Source: Burkholderiales bacterium
GTDB lineage: Bacteria > Pseudomonadota > Gammaproteobacteria > Burkholderiales > Burkholderiaceae_C
Direction of reading: 5' to 3'
Length of the DNA stretch: 45,220 nt
Assembly (NCBI GenBank): GCA_003963005.1
Contig: RXJW01000158.1
Location: 1-45,220, forward strand
Under the pieces are notes generated by a model that saw only the letters and a list, made by a program, of their open reading frames with translations, made no database searches and was not told the DNA's origin. The position numbers and the translations under genes are program-made. The first letter of the stretch is position 1. Every line of letters begins with the position of its first letter. This document shows, one piece after another, positions 1-8,513 of the stretch.

Positions 1-1600
1 CTTCGCCCGCGGCCACGCGGCTGCGGCGGATGTAGTCCAGCAGCGAGGTCTTGCCGTGGTCGACGTGACCCATGACGGTGACGACCGGCGCACGCGGCAA
101 AGCCTCGTGCTGCTGCTCGGCCGACGTGCCCTCTTCTTCGAGGAAGGCATCCGGGTCGTCCAGCTTGGCGGCGAACGCCTTGTGACCCATTTCTTCCACC
201 ACGATCATGGCGGTTTCCTGGTCCAGCTGCTGGTTGATGGTGACCATCTGGCCCAGCTTCATGAGCTGCTTGATGACCTCGGCGGCCTTCACCGACATCT
301 TGTGGGCGAGGTCGGCCACCGAGATGGTCTCGGGCACGTGCACCTCTTGCGCCTGTTGCTCGACCGGCGCCTGGAAGGTCGACTGGCCATTGCCATTGCG
401 GTCACCACGGCGGCCGGCGGCACCGCGCGCCGGCGCGCGCCAGTTGCCACCGCCACCCGGGCGGCCGGCGCCGGCGGGACCGGCACCGATGGTCTTGAGG
501 CCACGCTTCTTGGCGGCGTCATCGGCCCAGCTCGACGACAGCTTTTCGGACTTGACCGACTTCTTGTCGCCCGGCTTGCCGGCACCCGCGCTCGGCGCTG
601 ACGTGGCCGGGCTCGGTGCACCGGCCTTCTTGTGGATCGTGCCCTTGATGCCGGCGGCTTCTGCCGGCTTGGGCTCTTCCTTCTTGGGCGCGACCAGGAC
701 CTTCTTGGGCGCGTTCATCATCGCGCGGATCTTGGCGGCCTCTTCCTCGGCGGCCTTGCGGCGGCGGGCCAGGTCGTCCTGCTTCTGCTTCTCTTCGGCG
801 GCGGCGTCGACAGCCTTGACCACGCGCAGCGCGGGCTTGGCAGCTTCCGGGGCCGGGGGCGGGGCCACGACCTCCGGCGCCGGGGCGGGCGGCGGCGCCA
901 CGACTTCCGGTGCCGGTGCCGGCGCCGGCGCAGCAGCCTTGGCGCCGCGCTTGGCCGCAGCCTTGTTCAGGGCGGCGGCTTCGGCAGCCGCGGCGGCGGC
1001 GTTGCGGGCGCGCGATTCGGCGGCCTCGTCCGGCTTCGCTTCGGCCTTGGCGGGTTCGGCGGCGGCAGCGGCGGCGGCTTCAGCAGCCGCCTGGGCGGCG
1101 GCTTCAGCCGCGGCCGCTTCGGCCGCAGCCTTGGCGGCGGCCGCTTCACGAGCGGCACGCTCGGCCTCCTCGCGGGCCTTCACCTTCGCGGCGAGCTCTT
1201 CTTCCTGGGCGCGCAGTGCAGCGGCCTGGGCCTGGGCTTCTTCCTCGCGACGGGCGAGTTCGGCATCGTCCGGGCCACCGGTCGTCTCGTCGACGGAATC
1301 GTCACGCTTGACGAAGGTGCGCTTCTTGCGCACCTCGACCTGGATGGTGCGGGCCTTGCCGGAGGCGTCGGCTTGCTTGATCTCGGTGGTCGACTTCTTG
1401 ACCAGCGTGATCTTCTTGCGCTCGGTGCCAGCGGTGCCATGGGCGGTACGCAGGTGGTCGAGCAGGCGTTCCTTGTCGGACTCGGAGAGCGAGTCGTCGA
1501 CGGAAGACTTCTTGACGCCCGCGGCTTGCAGCTGCTCCAGCAGCGTGCCCGCCGGCTTACTCAGCTCGGCGGCAAATTGGGCGACGGTAGTCACGGCCAT
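1..1600 (-). CDS. infB: Translation initiation factor IF-2, N-terminal part (cut by window edge)
   Basis: IF-2 is the GTPase that brings initiator tRNA to the 30S subunit. The visible 533 residues start at ATG 1600 (MAVTTVAQFA, an IF2_N domain), preceded by AGGA 7 nt upstream. A long Ala/Glu/Lys-rich linker follows, with two copies of a PAPEVVAPP-type repeat (coding DNA about 840-930). A second IF2_N domain (ISVADLAHKMSVKAAEVIKQ) comes next, then the G1 loop GHVDHGKT near the left edge. The rest of the GTPase and the C-terminal domains lie outside the window. It is 49 nt downstream of nusA in the conserved rimP-nusA-infB order, so it is presumably co-transcribed with them. The identification is certain. 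Confidence 0.97.
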   Translation of the reverse strand, partial: MAVTTVAQFAAELSKPAGTLLEQLQAAGVKKSSVDDSLSESDKERLLDHLRTAHGTAGTERKKITLVKKSTTEIKQADASGKARTIQVEVRKKRTFVKRDDSVDETTGGPDDAELARREEEAQAQAAALRAQEEELAAKVKAREEAERAAREAAAAKAAAEAAAAEAAAQAAAEAAAAAAAEPAKAEAKPDEAAESRARNAAAAAAEAAALNKAAAKRGAKAAAPAPAPAPEVVAPPPAPAPEVVAPPPAPEAAKPALRVVKAVDAAAEEKQKQDDLARRRKAAEEEAAKIRAMMNAPKKVLVAPKKEEPKPAEAAGIKGTIHKKAGAPSPATSAPSAGAGKPGDKKSVKSEKLSSSWADDAAKKRGLKTIGAGPAGAGRPGGGGNWRAPARGAAGRRGDRNGNGQSTFQAPVEQQAQEVHVPETISVADLAHKMSVKAAEVIKQLMKLGQMVTINQQLDQETAMIVVEEMGHKAFAAKLDDPDAFLEEEGTSAEQQHEALPRAPVVTVMGHVDHGKTSLLDYIRRSRVAAGE

Positions 1601-1649
1601 GTGGGGATCCTTCAGATTGCTTTCGGTGCGGCGCGGCGTGGTGTGTTGA

Positions 1650-3128
1650 TCAGGCGTTGAACCAGTGTTCGCGGGCCTTCATGATCAATGCGCGCGCGGC
1701 CGCCTCGTCCATGCCGGACAGGTCGACCAATTCGTCCACGGCCAGGTCGGCCAGGTCGTCGCGGGTGTTGATGCCGCCCTCGGCGAGCTTGCTCAGCAGT
1801 TCGGGCGTCACGCCTTCCAGGTCGCGCAGGTCCTGGGAGACTTCCTCGACCTTCTCTTCCTTGGCGATTTCCATCGTCAGCAGCGCGTCCTTGGCACGGG
1901 TGCGCAGCTCGGTGACGGTGTCCTCGTCGAAGGCTTCGATCTCGAGCATTTCCTGCATCGGGACGTAGGCGACTTCTTCCAGGCTGGTGAAGCCCTCGGC
2001 GATGAGGATGTCGGCGACTTCCGCGTCCACGTCGAGCTTCTCGACGAAGAGCTTGCGGACGCTTTCGGTCTCCTGCTCGTGCTTGGCCGCCGACTCTTCG
2101 GCCGACATGATGTTGATGCGCCAGCCGGTCAGCTCGGACGCCAGGCGCACGTTCTGGCCGCCGCGGCCGATGGCGATGGCGAGGTTTTCCTCGTCGACCA
2201 CCACGTCCATCGCATGACGCTCTTCGTCGACCACGATCGACTGCACGTTGGCCGGGGCCAGCGCGCCGATGACGAACTGGGCCGGGTCCTCGCTCCACAG
2301 CACGATGTCCACGCGCTCGCCGGCGAGTTCGGTCGTCACGCCGTTCACGCGGGAACCGCGCACGCCGACGCAGGTGCCGATCGGGTCGACCCGGCGGTCA
2401 TGGCTGACCACGGCGATCTTGGCGCGCGAGCCGCTGTCGCGGGCGCAGCTCTTGATCTCCAGCAGGCCTTGCTCGATTTCCGGCACTTCCTGGGCGAAGA
2501 GCTCCTTCATGAACTCGGGCGACGAACGCGACAGCATGATCTGCGGGCCACGCTGGGTCGGGTCCACGCCCAGGATGACGGCGCGGACGCGGTCACCGGT
2601 GCGCAGGTTCTCCTTGGAGATCATCTCGCTGCGCTTCAGGCGTCCTTCGACGCGACCGCTCTCGACGATGATGTCGCCCTTGTCCAGGCGCTTGACGGTG
2701 CCGACGAAGATCTTCTCGCCGCGCGACATGAAGTCATTGAGCAGCTGCTCGCGCTCGGCGTCACGGATCTTCTGCAGGATGACCTGCTTGGCGGCCTGGG
2801 CGCCGATGCGGCCGATCGGCACGGACTCGACGGGCTCCTCGATGTGGTCGTCCACCTCGATGTCGGCGATCTGTTCCTGGGCTTCGAACAGCAGGATTTC
2901 GGCATCGGGGTTCTGCAGGCCGGCCTCGTTGGGCACGACATGCCAGCGGCGGAAGGTCTCGTACTCGCCCGACTCGCGATCCACGCTCACGCGGATGTCG
3001 GCTTCACCGCCGTAAATCTTCTTGGTGGCCGAGGCCAGTGCCGCTTCAACCGCACCGAACACGACATCACGCTCCACGCTCTTCTCGCGCGAGATCGCGT
3101 CCACCAGCATCAACATTTCGCGGTTCAT
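1650..3128 (-). CDS. nusA: Transcription termination/antitermination factor NusA
   Basis: NusA binds RNA polymerase and nascent RNA and modulates pausing, termination and antitermination. The 492-residue protein has the usual full-length gammaproteobacterial/betaproteobacterial architecture: an N-terminal polymerase-binding domain (from MNREMLMLVDAISREKSVER), an S1 domain (about 135-200, with GTVKRLDKGDIIVESGRVEG), KH domains containing GVRGSRV and AIGRGGQNVRLAS, and two C-terminal acidic repeats (about 360-490). The start codon overlaps the rimP stop in an ATGA (3125-3128), showing translational coupling. infB follows after 49 nt. Confidence 0.98.
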   Translation of the reverse strand: MNREMLMLVDAISREKSVERDVVFGAVEAALASATKKIYGGEADIRVSVDRESGEYETFRRWHVVPNEAGLQNPDAEILLFEAQEQIADIEVDDHIEEPVESVPIGRIGAQAAKQVILQKIRDAEREQLLNDFMSRGEKIFVGTVKRLDKGDIIVESGRVEGRLKRSEMISKENLRTGDRVRAVILGVDPTQRGPQIMLSRSSPEFMKELFAQEVPEIEQGLLEIKSCARDSGSRAKIAVVSHDRRVDPIGTCVGVRGSRVNGVTTELAGERVDIVLWSEDPAQFVIGALAPANVQSIVVDEERHAMDVVVDEENLAIAIGRGGQNVRLASELTGWRINIMSAEESAAKHEQETESVRKLFVEKLDVDAEVADILIAEGFTSLEEVAYVPMQEMLEIEAFDEDTVTELRTRAKDALLTMEIAKEEKVEEVSQDLRDLEGVTPELLSKLAEGGINTRDDLADLAVDELVDLSGMDEAAARALIMKAREHWFNA

Positions 3129-3748
3129 TGCTTGAGACCTCCGTCAACCTTGTCTTGGCCGGGCGCCGCCGCATCAGGCTCGCCCGCTTGTTTCTTGAGT
3201 GCAGCCTTTTTCGGCTTGATGACGCCCCGCTGGCCGGGCTTGCGGTCAGGCGCGGGCTCGCCGCCCCGACCCTTGAAACTGAACGCCGGCACCAGGCGCG
3301 CCTCGCGCACCTCGTCCAGCGTGAAGTCGAGCGCCTGCTCGGCCGCACCGTCGTCGAACACCAGGCGCCAGGCCTGATCGCTGTCGACGCCGGGCTGGCT
3401 GCCCAGCACACCGCGGTATTTCTTGCGCCCCTGGAAGGGCAGCTTCAGCGTGATGTCGATTTCCTGGCCGGTAAAGCGCGCGTAGTGCGAGGCGTTCTTG
3501 AGCGGCCGATCGAGCCCCGGCGAGGACACCTCGAGCCGGGCATATTCAAAGGCTTCGACTTCCAGCACATACTGGAGCTGGCGGGTGACCTTCTCGCAGT
3601 CGTCCACCGTGATCAACTCTCCGGCATCGGCCTGCGCCGGCAGCTTGTCGATCGTCACGCGCACGAGTCCGCCGGCACTGCGTTCGCAGTCCACGAGTTC
3701 GTAACCGAGGCCGGTCACGGTAGTCTCTACAGCGGTTTGCCAACTCAT
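3125..3748 (-). CDS. rimP: Ribosome maturation factor RimP
   Basis: RimP is needed for maturation of the 30S ribosomal subunit. The start is placed at ATG 3748 (MSWQTAVETTVTGLGYELVD), because family members begin just before this G-Y-E-L-V-D segment. A longer in-frame reading to 3847 adds only a Phe-rich, non-conserved tail translated from the A-tract leader. The characteristic block LEVSSPGLDRPLKN is present, followed by a C-terminal SH3-like domain. The last 40 or so residues are Lys/Ala/Gly/Pro-rich and look disordered, making the 207-residue protein longer than the usual 150 or so. It is the first gene of the rimP-nusA-infB operon and overlaps nusA by 4 nt. Confidence 0.95.
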   Translation of the reverse strand: MSWQTAVETTVTGLGYELVDCERSAGGLVRVTIDKLPAQADAGELITVDDCEKVTRQLQYVLEVEAFEYARLEVSSPGLDRPLKNASHYARFTGQEIDITLKLPFQGRKKYRGVLGSQPGVDSDQAWRLVFDDGAAEQALDFTLDEVREARLVPAFSFKGRGGEPAPDRKPGQRGVIKPKKAALKKQAGEPDAAAPGQDKVDGGLKQ

Positions 3749-3786
3749 GCGTCTGATGGGTTCCTGAGGGGAATGCGAGGAAATCG

Positions 3787-3817
3787 GAAAAGCGAAAAAG
3801 CGAAAAAGCAAAAAAAA
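3787..3817 (-). repeat. Tandem A-tract repeats in the rimP leader
   Basis: On the plus strand, GAAAAGC (3787-3793) is followed by two perfect GAAAAAGC units (3794-3801 and 3802-3809) and then A8 (3810-3817). The leader RNA of rimP is transcribed from the other strand and so carries the U-rich complement. It could be a bent or unstable tract, or simple slippage-generated sequence; no function can be assigned. Confidence 0.7.
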
Positions 3818-3890
3818 TGGGCTGGATGAATCCGCCCACTCGTTCACCTGAATCCTGCACCGGGGGATATCGTCCGGAACTCGCGATCGC

Positions 3891-3904
3891 TGGCTTTAAA
3901 GCCA
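3891..3904. promoter_or_regulatory. 14-bp perfect palindrome in the rimP leader
   Basis: TGGCTTTAAAGCCA is a perfect 14-bp palindrome located about 145 nt upstream of rimP and just downstream of its predicted transcription start. It could fold as an RNA hairpin or act as a protein site. No recognised operator matches it. Confidence 0.35.
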
Positions 3905-3928
3905 ACTCTCATTTCAAGTGAAGCTCGC

Positions 3929-3957
3929 ATTGTACTGTGCAAGCTCCGTGCCGGCAA
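3929..3957 (-). promoter_or_regulatory. Sigma70-type promoter of rimP-nusA-infB
   Basis: On the minus strand, TTGCCG (3957-3952) and TACAAT (3934-3929) are separated by exactly 17 nt, matching -35 at 4/6 and -10 at 5/6. The predicted start is near 3922, giving a leader of about 170 nt before rimP. The leader contains the palindrome at 3891-3904 and the A-tract repeats. This is sequence inference only. Confidence 0.55.
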
Positions 3958-4017
3958 GCTCATGGGCTGGGCGCATGCCAGAATCGCGGGCTGTTTGAGA
4001 CCTCACAGGAGACACGA

Positions 4018-4800
4018 ATGGGCTTTCTCGCCGGCAAGCGGCTGCTGATCACGGGCGTGCTGTCCAACCGCTCCATCGCCTACGGCATCGCCAAGGCCTG
4101 CCATCGCGAAGGCGCCGAGCTCGCGTTCAGCTACCAGGGCGAGCGCTTCAAGGACCGGATCACCGAGTTCGCCGCCGAGTTCGGCTCCAGCCTGGTGTAT
4201 GACTGCGACGTGACCAGCGACGAGCAGCTGCAAGCGCTGTTCGACGACCTGGGCCGGGTCTGGCCCGAGTTTGACGGCTTCGTGCATTCCATCGGTTTCG
4301 CCCCGCGGGACGCGATTGCCGGCAATTTCCTCGACGGCATGACGCGCGAAAACTTCCGAATCGCGCACGACATTTCGGCCTACAGCTTCCCCGCGATGGC
4401 CAAGCTGGCCGCCCCGCGCCTGCGCCCGGGCTCGGCCCTGCTGACCCTGAGCTACCTCGGTGCCATCCGCGTCGTGCCGAACTACAACACCATGGGCCTC
4501 GCCAAGGCGAGCCTGGAGGCCAGCGTGCGCTACCTCGCGCAGGCACTGGGCGACAAGGGCGTGCGCGTGAATGGCATCTCCGCCGGCCCGATCAAGACGC
4601 TGGCTGCGTCAGGCATCAAGGACTTCGGCAAGCTGCTGAACCAGTTCGCCGCCCAGGCCCCCATCCGCCGCAACGTGACGATCGACGACGTCGGCAACAC
4701 CGCTGCCTTCCTGCTGTCGGACCTGGCGGCCGGCATCAGCGCCGAGATCACCTACGTCGACGGCGGCTTCAGCCACACCGCGATGGCCATGGAGGGCTGA
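4018..4800 (+). CDS. fabI: Enoyl-[acyl-carrier-protein] reductase (NADH)
   Basis: FabI catalyses the last reduction of each fatty-acid elongation cycle and is the triclosan target. ATG 4018 has AGGAGA (4007-4012) upstream; the reading frame is open further upstream, but that part is not FabI-like. The 260-residue short-chain dehydrogenase starts MGFLAGKRLLITGVLSNRSI (nucleotide-binding fold). Catalytic residues fall at the E. coli positions: Tyr146 (SYLGA), Tyr156 and Lys163 (YNTMGLAK). Gly93 and Phe203, which line the triclosan pocket in E. coli FabI, are also present. It is divergent from the rimP operon and probably transcribed alone. Confidence 0.97.
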   Translation: MGFLAGKRLLITGVLSNRSIAYGIAKACHREGAELAFSYQGERFKDRITEFAAEFGSSLVYDCDVTSDEQLQALFDDLGRVWPEFDGFVHSIGFAPRDAIAGNFLDGMTRENFRIAHDISAYSFPAMAKLAAPRLRPGSALLTLSYLGAIRVVPNYNTMGLAKASLEASVRYLAQALGDKGVRVNGISAGPIKTLAASGIKDFGKLLNQFAAQAPIRRNVTIDDVGNTAAFLLSDLAAGISAEITYVDGGFSHTAMAMEG

Positions 4801-4810
4801 CCGCCACGGC

Positions 4811-4825
4811 GTCACAGCTTGTGAC
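4811..4825. other. Inverted repeat after fabI
   Basis: GTCACA-GCT-TGTGAC lies 10 nt after the fabI stop and is followed by ATTTG only, with no run of T. It may be a weak terminator stem or a protein-binding dyad. The rest of 4826-4978 shows no gene. Confidence 0.3.
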
Positions 4826-4978
4826 ATTTGCACGAATCGGCCATGCCGGCCTCTTGCGCTGACAGCCTTCGTCAGGCAGGACAAAAATCGTCAGCCGGCC
4901 AGCCCTCCTACATCCTCGGGACGGACGCACCGCGTCGCTTTTGACCGATTCCTGGCCTGGCATGGCCGTTGCACTTGT

Positions 4979-5005
4979 GGAGTCGACCTTTCAAGGAGCG
5001 ACTCC
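4979..5005 (+). promoter_or_regulatory. Hairpin that buries the Shine-Dalgarno of the DUF1800 gene
   Basis: GGAGTCG (4979-4985) pairs with CGACTCC (4999-5005), which abuts the ATG at 5006. Inside it, CCTT (4987-4990) pairs with AAGG (4993-4996), which is part of the AAGGAG Shine-Dalgarno (4993-4998). The ribosome-binding site would be double-stranded in the folded leader, suggesting translational control. Folding was judged by eye. Confidence 0.45.
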
Positions 5006-7168
5006 ATGTCCTGCCCGCCTCCCAGAACTCTCCGCCTGGCGCTGCTGACCCTCGTTGGCAGCCTCGGCAGTGCGCCGCTGCTGGCGCAGACCATCACCGT
5101 CTACAGCAACGGCAGCCTGCCGATCGCCACGGCGCGCCAGTTGACGGCCTACGTGCCGCTGTCCCCGAACACCGTGACCTGGACGGTCAATGGCATCCCG
5201 GGCGGCAACACGACCGTCGGCACCGTCACCGAGCGCGGGCTCTACACCGCGCCAGCACAGGTGCCGATGCAGAGCGACGTCACGGTCACGGCCACCAGCA
5301 CGGCCTATCCCGGCAAGTCGGGCAGCGTGACGCTGAGCATCACCCAGGTCCAGCCCCGCCTGTGGAGCATCAGCCCGGCCGCCGTGCCGGCCGGCGCCTT
5401 CACGCTGCAACTCAACGGCGCTGCGTTCCCGACCAATGTCGCCGTGAAGATCGGCGACCTCCAGGCCACAGTCACCCGGGTCTCGGCGACCCAGTTGCTC
5501 GCCTCGGCCATCGCCCCTTCCACCTGGCTCGGCAAGACGCAGCCGGTGCAAGTCTGGGCCACCGGCCTGGGCGCCATCGGCTCGGACGTGGTCAACCTGA
5601 CGGTATCGGCGTCGGCGCCCGCGCCCTCCCCGGCACCCTCCCCTTCGCCCTCACCCTCGCCGGCGCCCAGCCCCGCGCCGCCCCCCGCCCCCAGCCCGGC
5701 GCCCAGCCCGGCGCCCAGCCCGGCACCCGGCCCCGGCCAGGGGACAGCCAACCTCGCGGCCGCCCGCTTCCTGGAGCAGGCCACCTTCGGGCCGAATGCC
5801 GCGGCCGTCGCGCGCCTGCAAATCCTCGGCACGGACGCCTGGCTGGCCGAGCAGTTCGCCCTGCCTGAAACGGCCATCACCCTGCCGACCGACAACAGCA
5901 TGGCGGGCGTGTCGGCGCAGATGCTCAACCGCCTGACGGACGCGCCCGACCAGCTGCGCCAGCGCGCCGCCTACGCCCTGGCACAGGTGCTGGTGGTGTC
6001 GGCCAACAAGAACATCTACCCGGACGAGCTGGTGCCGCACCTGCGCCTGCTGAGCCGGCACGCCTTCGGCAACTACCGCACCCTGCTGGACGAACTCACA
6101 CGCAGCCCGCAGATGGGCAAGTACCTGGACCTCGCCAACAGCAACCGTCCGCTGGGCGGCTCGGCGGCGAACGAGAACTTCGCCCGCGAGCTGATGCAGC
6201 TCTTCACGATCGGTCTCGTGCGGCTCAATGCCGACGGCACACCGCAGCTGGACCTCGCCGGGCGGCCGCAGCCGACCTATGACCAGGCGACGATCCAGCA
6301 GGTCGCGCTCGCGCTGACGGGCTGGACCTACGCCGGCACGGGCACCAACAACTGGGAGAACTTCAGCGGCCCTCTGGTCTCGCGCGAGATCAACCATGAC
6401 CAGCGTGCCAAGAGCTTCCTCGGCTGCTCGCTGCCCGCCAACCAGGGCGTGGAGGCCGACCTCAAGTCGACGCTCGACTGCCTCTTCCAGCACCCGAACA
6501 CGCCCCCGTTCGTGGCGCAGCGGCTGATCCGACAGCTCGTGAAGAGCAACCCGACGCCCGCCTACATGCAGCGCGTGGCCAGCGTGTTCGTCAACAACGG
6601 CAGTGGCGTGCGCGGCGACTTGCGCGCCGTGCTGCGCGCCGTGCTGCTGGATGCGGAAGCCCGCAACGACACCGCCGGCACGAACGACGGCCGGCTGCGC
6701 GACCCGTTGCAGCACTTCGCGGCAACCCTGCGCGGGTTGAATGGCGGCTTCCAGCCCGCCAACAACCTCGCCTGGGAGATCGGCCGCACCGGCCAGACGC
6801 CACTCACGCCGCCGTCGGTCTTCGGCTTCTACTCGCAGCTCTTCCGCCTGCCCCAGACCGCGCTGAACGCGCCGGAGTTCCAGATCTACACCCCGACCGA
6901 AGCGACGCTGCGCGGCAACTTCCTGTGGGCCCTGCTGACCCAGCCCGGCAGCAACATGCGCGTGAACCTGCAGCCCTTCATGGCCGTCGCCAACGACACC
7001 ACGGCGCTGATCAATGCCGTCGACCAGGCCCTGCTGTGGGGCCGCATGCCGGCCGCGATGCGCCAGAGCCTCGCCAACGCCATCAACGCGCAGCCCGATG
7101 CGACGCAGCGCGTGCAGACGGCGCTCTACCTGACGCTGCTGTCCGGCCAGCACGCCATCCAACACTGA
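5006..7168 (+). CDS. Exported DUF1800 family protein with Ig-like/IPT region and Pro-Ala-Ser linker
   Basis: The 720-residue protein begins with a signal peptide (hydrophobic 9-24, likely cut after LLAQ near 28). Residues 30-200 form beta-rich repeats resembling bacterial Ig-like/IPT domains. Residues 202-246 are a low-complexity linker of PAPSP units, encoded by short tandem repeats around 5620-5735. The DUF1800 domain starts at AARFLEQATFGP (252-263) and fills the remainder. DUF1800 proteins are typically paired with a DUF1501 protein, as here (next gene 13 nt downstream). The biochemical role of the pair is not established. AAGGAG precedes ATG 5006 but lies in a hairpin. Confidence 0.88.
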   Translation: MSCPPPRTLRLALLTLVGSLGSAPLLAQTITVYSNGSLPIATARQLTAYVPLSPNTVTWTVNGIPGGNTTVGTVTERGLYTAPAQVPMQSDVTVTATSTAYPGKSGSVTLSITQVQPRLWSISPAAVPAGAFTLQLNGAAFPTNVAVKIGDLQATVTRVSATQLLASAIAPSTWLGKTQPVQVWATGLGAIGSDVVNLTVSASAPAPSPAPSPSPSPSPAPSPAPPPAPSPAPSPAPSPAPGPGQGTANLAAARFLEQATFGPNAAAVARLQILGTDAWLAEQFALPETAITLPTDNSMAGVSAQMLNRLTDAPDQLRQRAAYALAQVLVVSANKNIYPDELVPHLRLLSRHAFGNYRTLLDELTRSPQMGKYLDLANSNRPLGGSAANENFARELMQLFTIGLVRLNADGTPQLDLAGRPQPTYDQATIQQVALALTGWTYAGTGTNNWENFSGPLVSREINHDQRAKSFLGCSLPANQGVEADLKSTLDCLFQHPNTPPFVAQRLIRQLVKSNPTPAYMQRVASVFVNNGSGVRGDLRAVLRAVLLDAEARNDTAGTNDGRLRDPLQHFAATLRGLNGGFQPANNLAWEIGRTGQTPLTPPSVFGFYSQLFRLPQTALNAPEFQIYTPTEATLRGNFLWALLTQPGSNMRVNLQPFMAVANDTTALINAVDQALLWGRMPAAMRQSLANAINAQPDATQRVQTALYLTLLSGQHAIQH

Positions 7169-7181
7169 CAAGGGACGCGCC

Positions 7182-8513
7182 ATGACTGCCCACAACACCA
7201 CCCGGCGCACGCTGCTGCGCGCTGCCTGCGCCCTCACTGCTGCACCGCTGATGCCCGTGCAGGCCCAGACGACCGAGGACTACCGCGCCCTCGTCTGCGT
7301 CTTCCTCGCCGGCGGCTGCGACGGCCACAACGTGCTGGTGCCGCAGAGCGCTGCGGCCTACGCCGCCTACCGCAGCGCACGCGGCAGCCTGGCCCTGCCG
7401 GACCAGTCAGCCAGCCTGCTGCCGATCACGACGACCGACGGCGTGCCGTATGCACTGAATTCGGGTCTGCAGGCCATCCACCCTTTGTGGACGCAGGGTC
7501 GGCTGGCCGCCATCGCCAACGTCGGCCCCTTGCTCGCGCCGACGACCCGCGCGCAGATCCAGGCCGGCACGGCCACCCTGCCGGCCAACCTCTATTCCCA
7601 TTCCGACCAGATGCAGCAGACGCAGGCCGGCAACGGCAGCGGCGGTGGCACCGGCTGGGGCGGGCGCACGGCCGATGCCCTGGTGGCCCGCAACGGCATC
7701 TCTCGCTTTCCGGCTGCCGTGTCGATGGCCGGTGGCGCCCTGTTCACCAACGGCGCGCAGGTGCCGAGCGCGAGCCTCGTGCCGGGCTTCAACCTGGACG
7801 TGAACGGCATGACGACCTGGCCCGCCACGGCAAGCGCAGCCCGCAGCCAGGCCCTCAACGAGATCCTCGCGGTGGATGGCGGCGTCCGTCTGATCCAGGC
7901 CGCCAACCAGGTGCGCCGCGACGCGCTCAGCCTGGGCGCCTTGCTGCGCTCCAGCGGCAACGGCACGGTCAACACCGCCTTCCCCGGCACCGACATCGGC
8001 CGGCAGTTGCAGCAGGTGGCTCGCGTCATCGCGCTGCGCGGCACCGTCGGCGTACGCCGCCAGGTGTTCTTCGTGCAACTGGGCGGCTTCGACACCCACA
8101 GCGGCCAGAGCTGGCAGCACTGGGATCTGCTGCGTCAGCTCGGGGACGCGATGGCGGCCTTCTACGCAGCGACCGTTGAACTGGGCGTGTCGTCGCTCGT
8201 CACCAGCTTCACGCAGAGCGAATTCGGCCGGTCTCTGCAGCCCAGCGGGTCCGGCACCGACCACGGCTGGGGCAACCACCACCTCATCCTCGGCGGCGCG
8301 GTGCGCGGCGGGCAGGTGTATGGCCGCTTCCCCTACCCGGCGCTCGGCGGGTCGGACGACGCCGGCAGCCGCGGGGCGTTGATCCCGAGCACGTCACTCG
8401 AACAATTCGGCGCGACACTCGCCCGGTGGTTCGGGCTTGATGCCGGCGCGATCAACACCGCCTTTCCGAGCCTCACGGCCTTCTCACCCCAGGATCTGGG
8501 ATTCATGACCTGA
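7182..8513 (+). CDS. Exported DUF1501 family protein (Tat-type signal)
   Basis: The 443-residue protein has a twin-arginine-like signal (TTRRTLLRAACALTA, Arg8-Arg9; likely cleavage near VQAQ, about residue 29). DUF1501 hallmarks follow: FLAGGCDGHNVLVP, YSHSDQMQQTQ, GGFDTHSGQ and SEFGRS...GTDHGWGNHHLILGG. DUF1501 is related to the alkaline-phosphatase/sulfatase fold, but no substrate is known. Tat export would suit a cofactor-bearing or folded enzyme, while its DUF1800 partner has an ordinary Sec-type signal. It ends in TGATG, sharing one base with the AraC regulator start, so the three genes form one translationally coupled unit. Confidence 0.88.
   Translation: MTAHNTTRRTLLRAACALTAAPLMPVQAQTTEDYRALVCVFLAGGCDGHNVLVPQSAAAYAAYRSARGSLALPDQSASLLPITTTDGVPYALNSGLQAIHPLWTQGRLAAIANVGPLLAPTTRAQIQAGTATLPANLYSHSDQMQQTQAGNGSGGGTGWGGRTADALVARNGISRFPAAVSMAGGALFTNGAQVPSASLVPGFNLDVNGMTTWPATASAARSQALNEILAVDGGVRLIQAANQVRRDALSLGALLRSSGNGTVNTAFPGTDIGRQLQQVARVIALRGTVGVRRQVFFVQLGGFDTHSGQSWQHWDLLRQLGDAMAAFYAATVELGVSSLVTSFTQSEFGRSLQPSGSGTDHGWGNHHLILGGAVRGGQVYGRFPYPALGGSDDAGSRGALIPSTSLEQFGATLARWFGLDAGAINTAFPSLTAFSPQDLGFMT

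Noticed and set aside
207..1660. Long plus-strand frames opposite infB
   Set aside because: Ala/Arg/Gly-rich antisense of the repetitive IF-2 linker; infB itself is unmistakable on the other strand.
3749..3847. Longer rimP start at 3847
   Set aside because: The extra 33 residues come from the A-tract leader and are not family-like.
4811..4825. Dyad after fabI as an intrinsic terminator
   Set aside because: The stem is short and lacks a T-run, so it is only listed as an inverted repeat.
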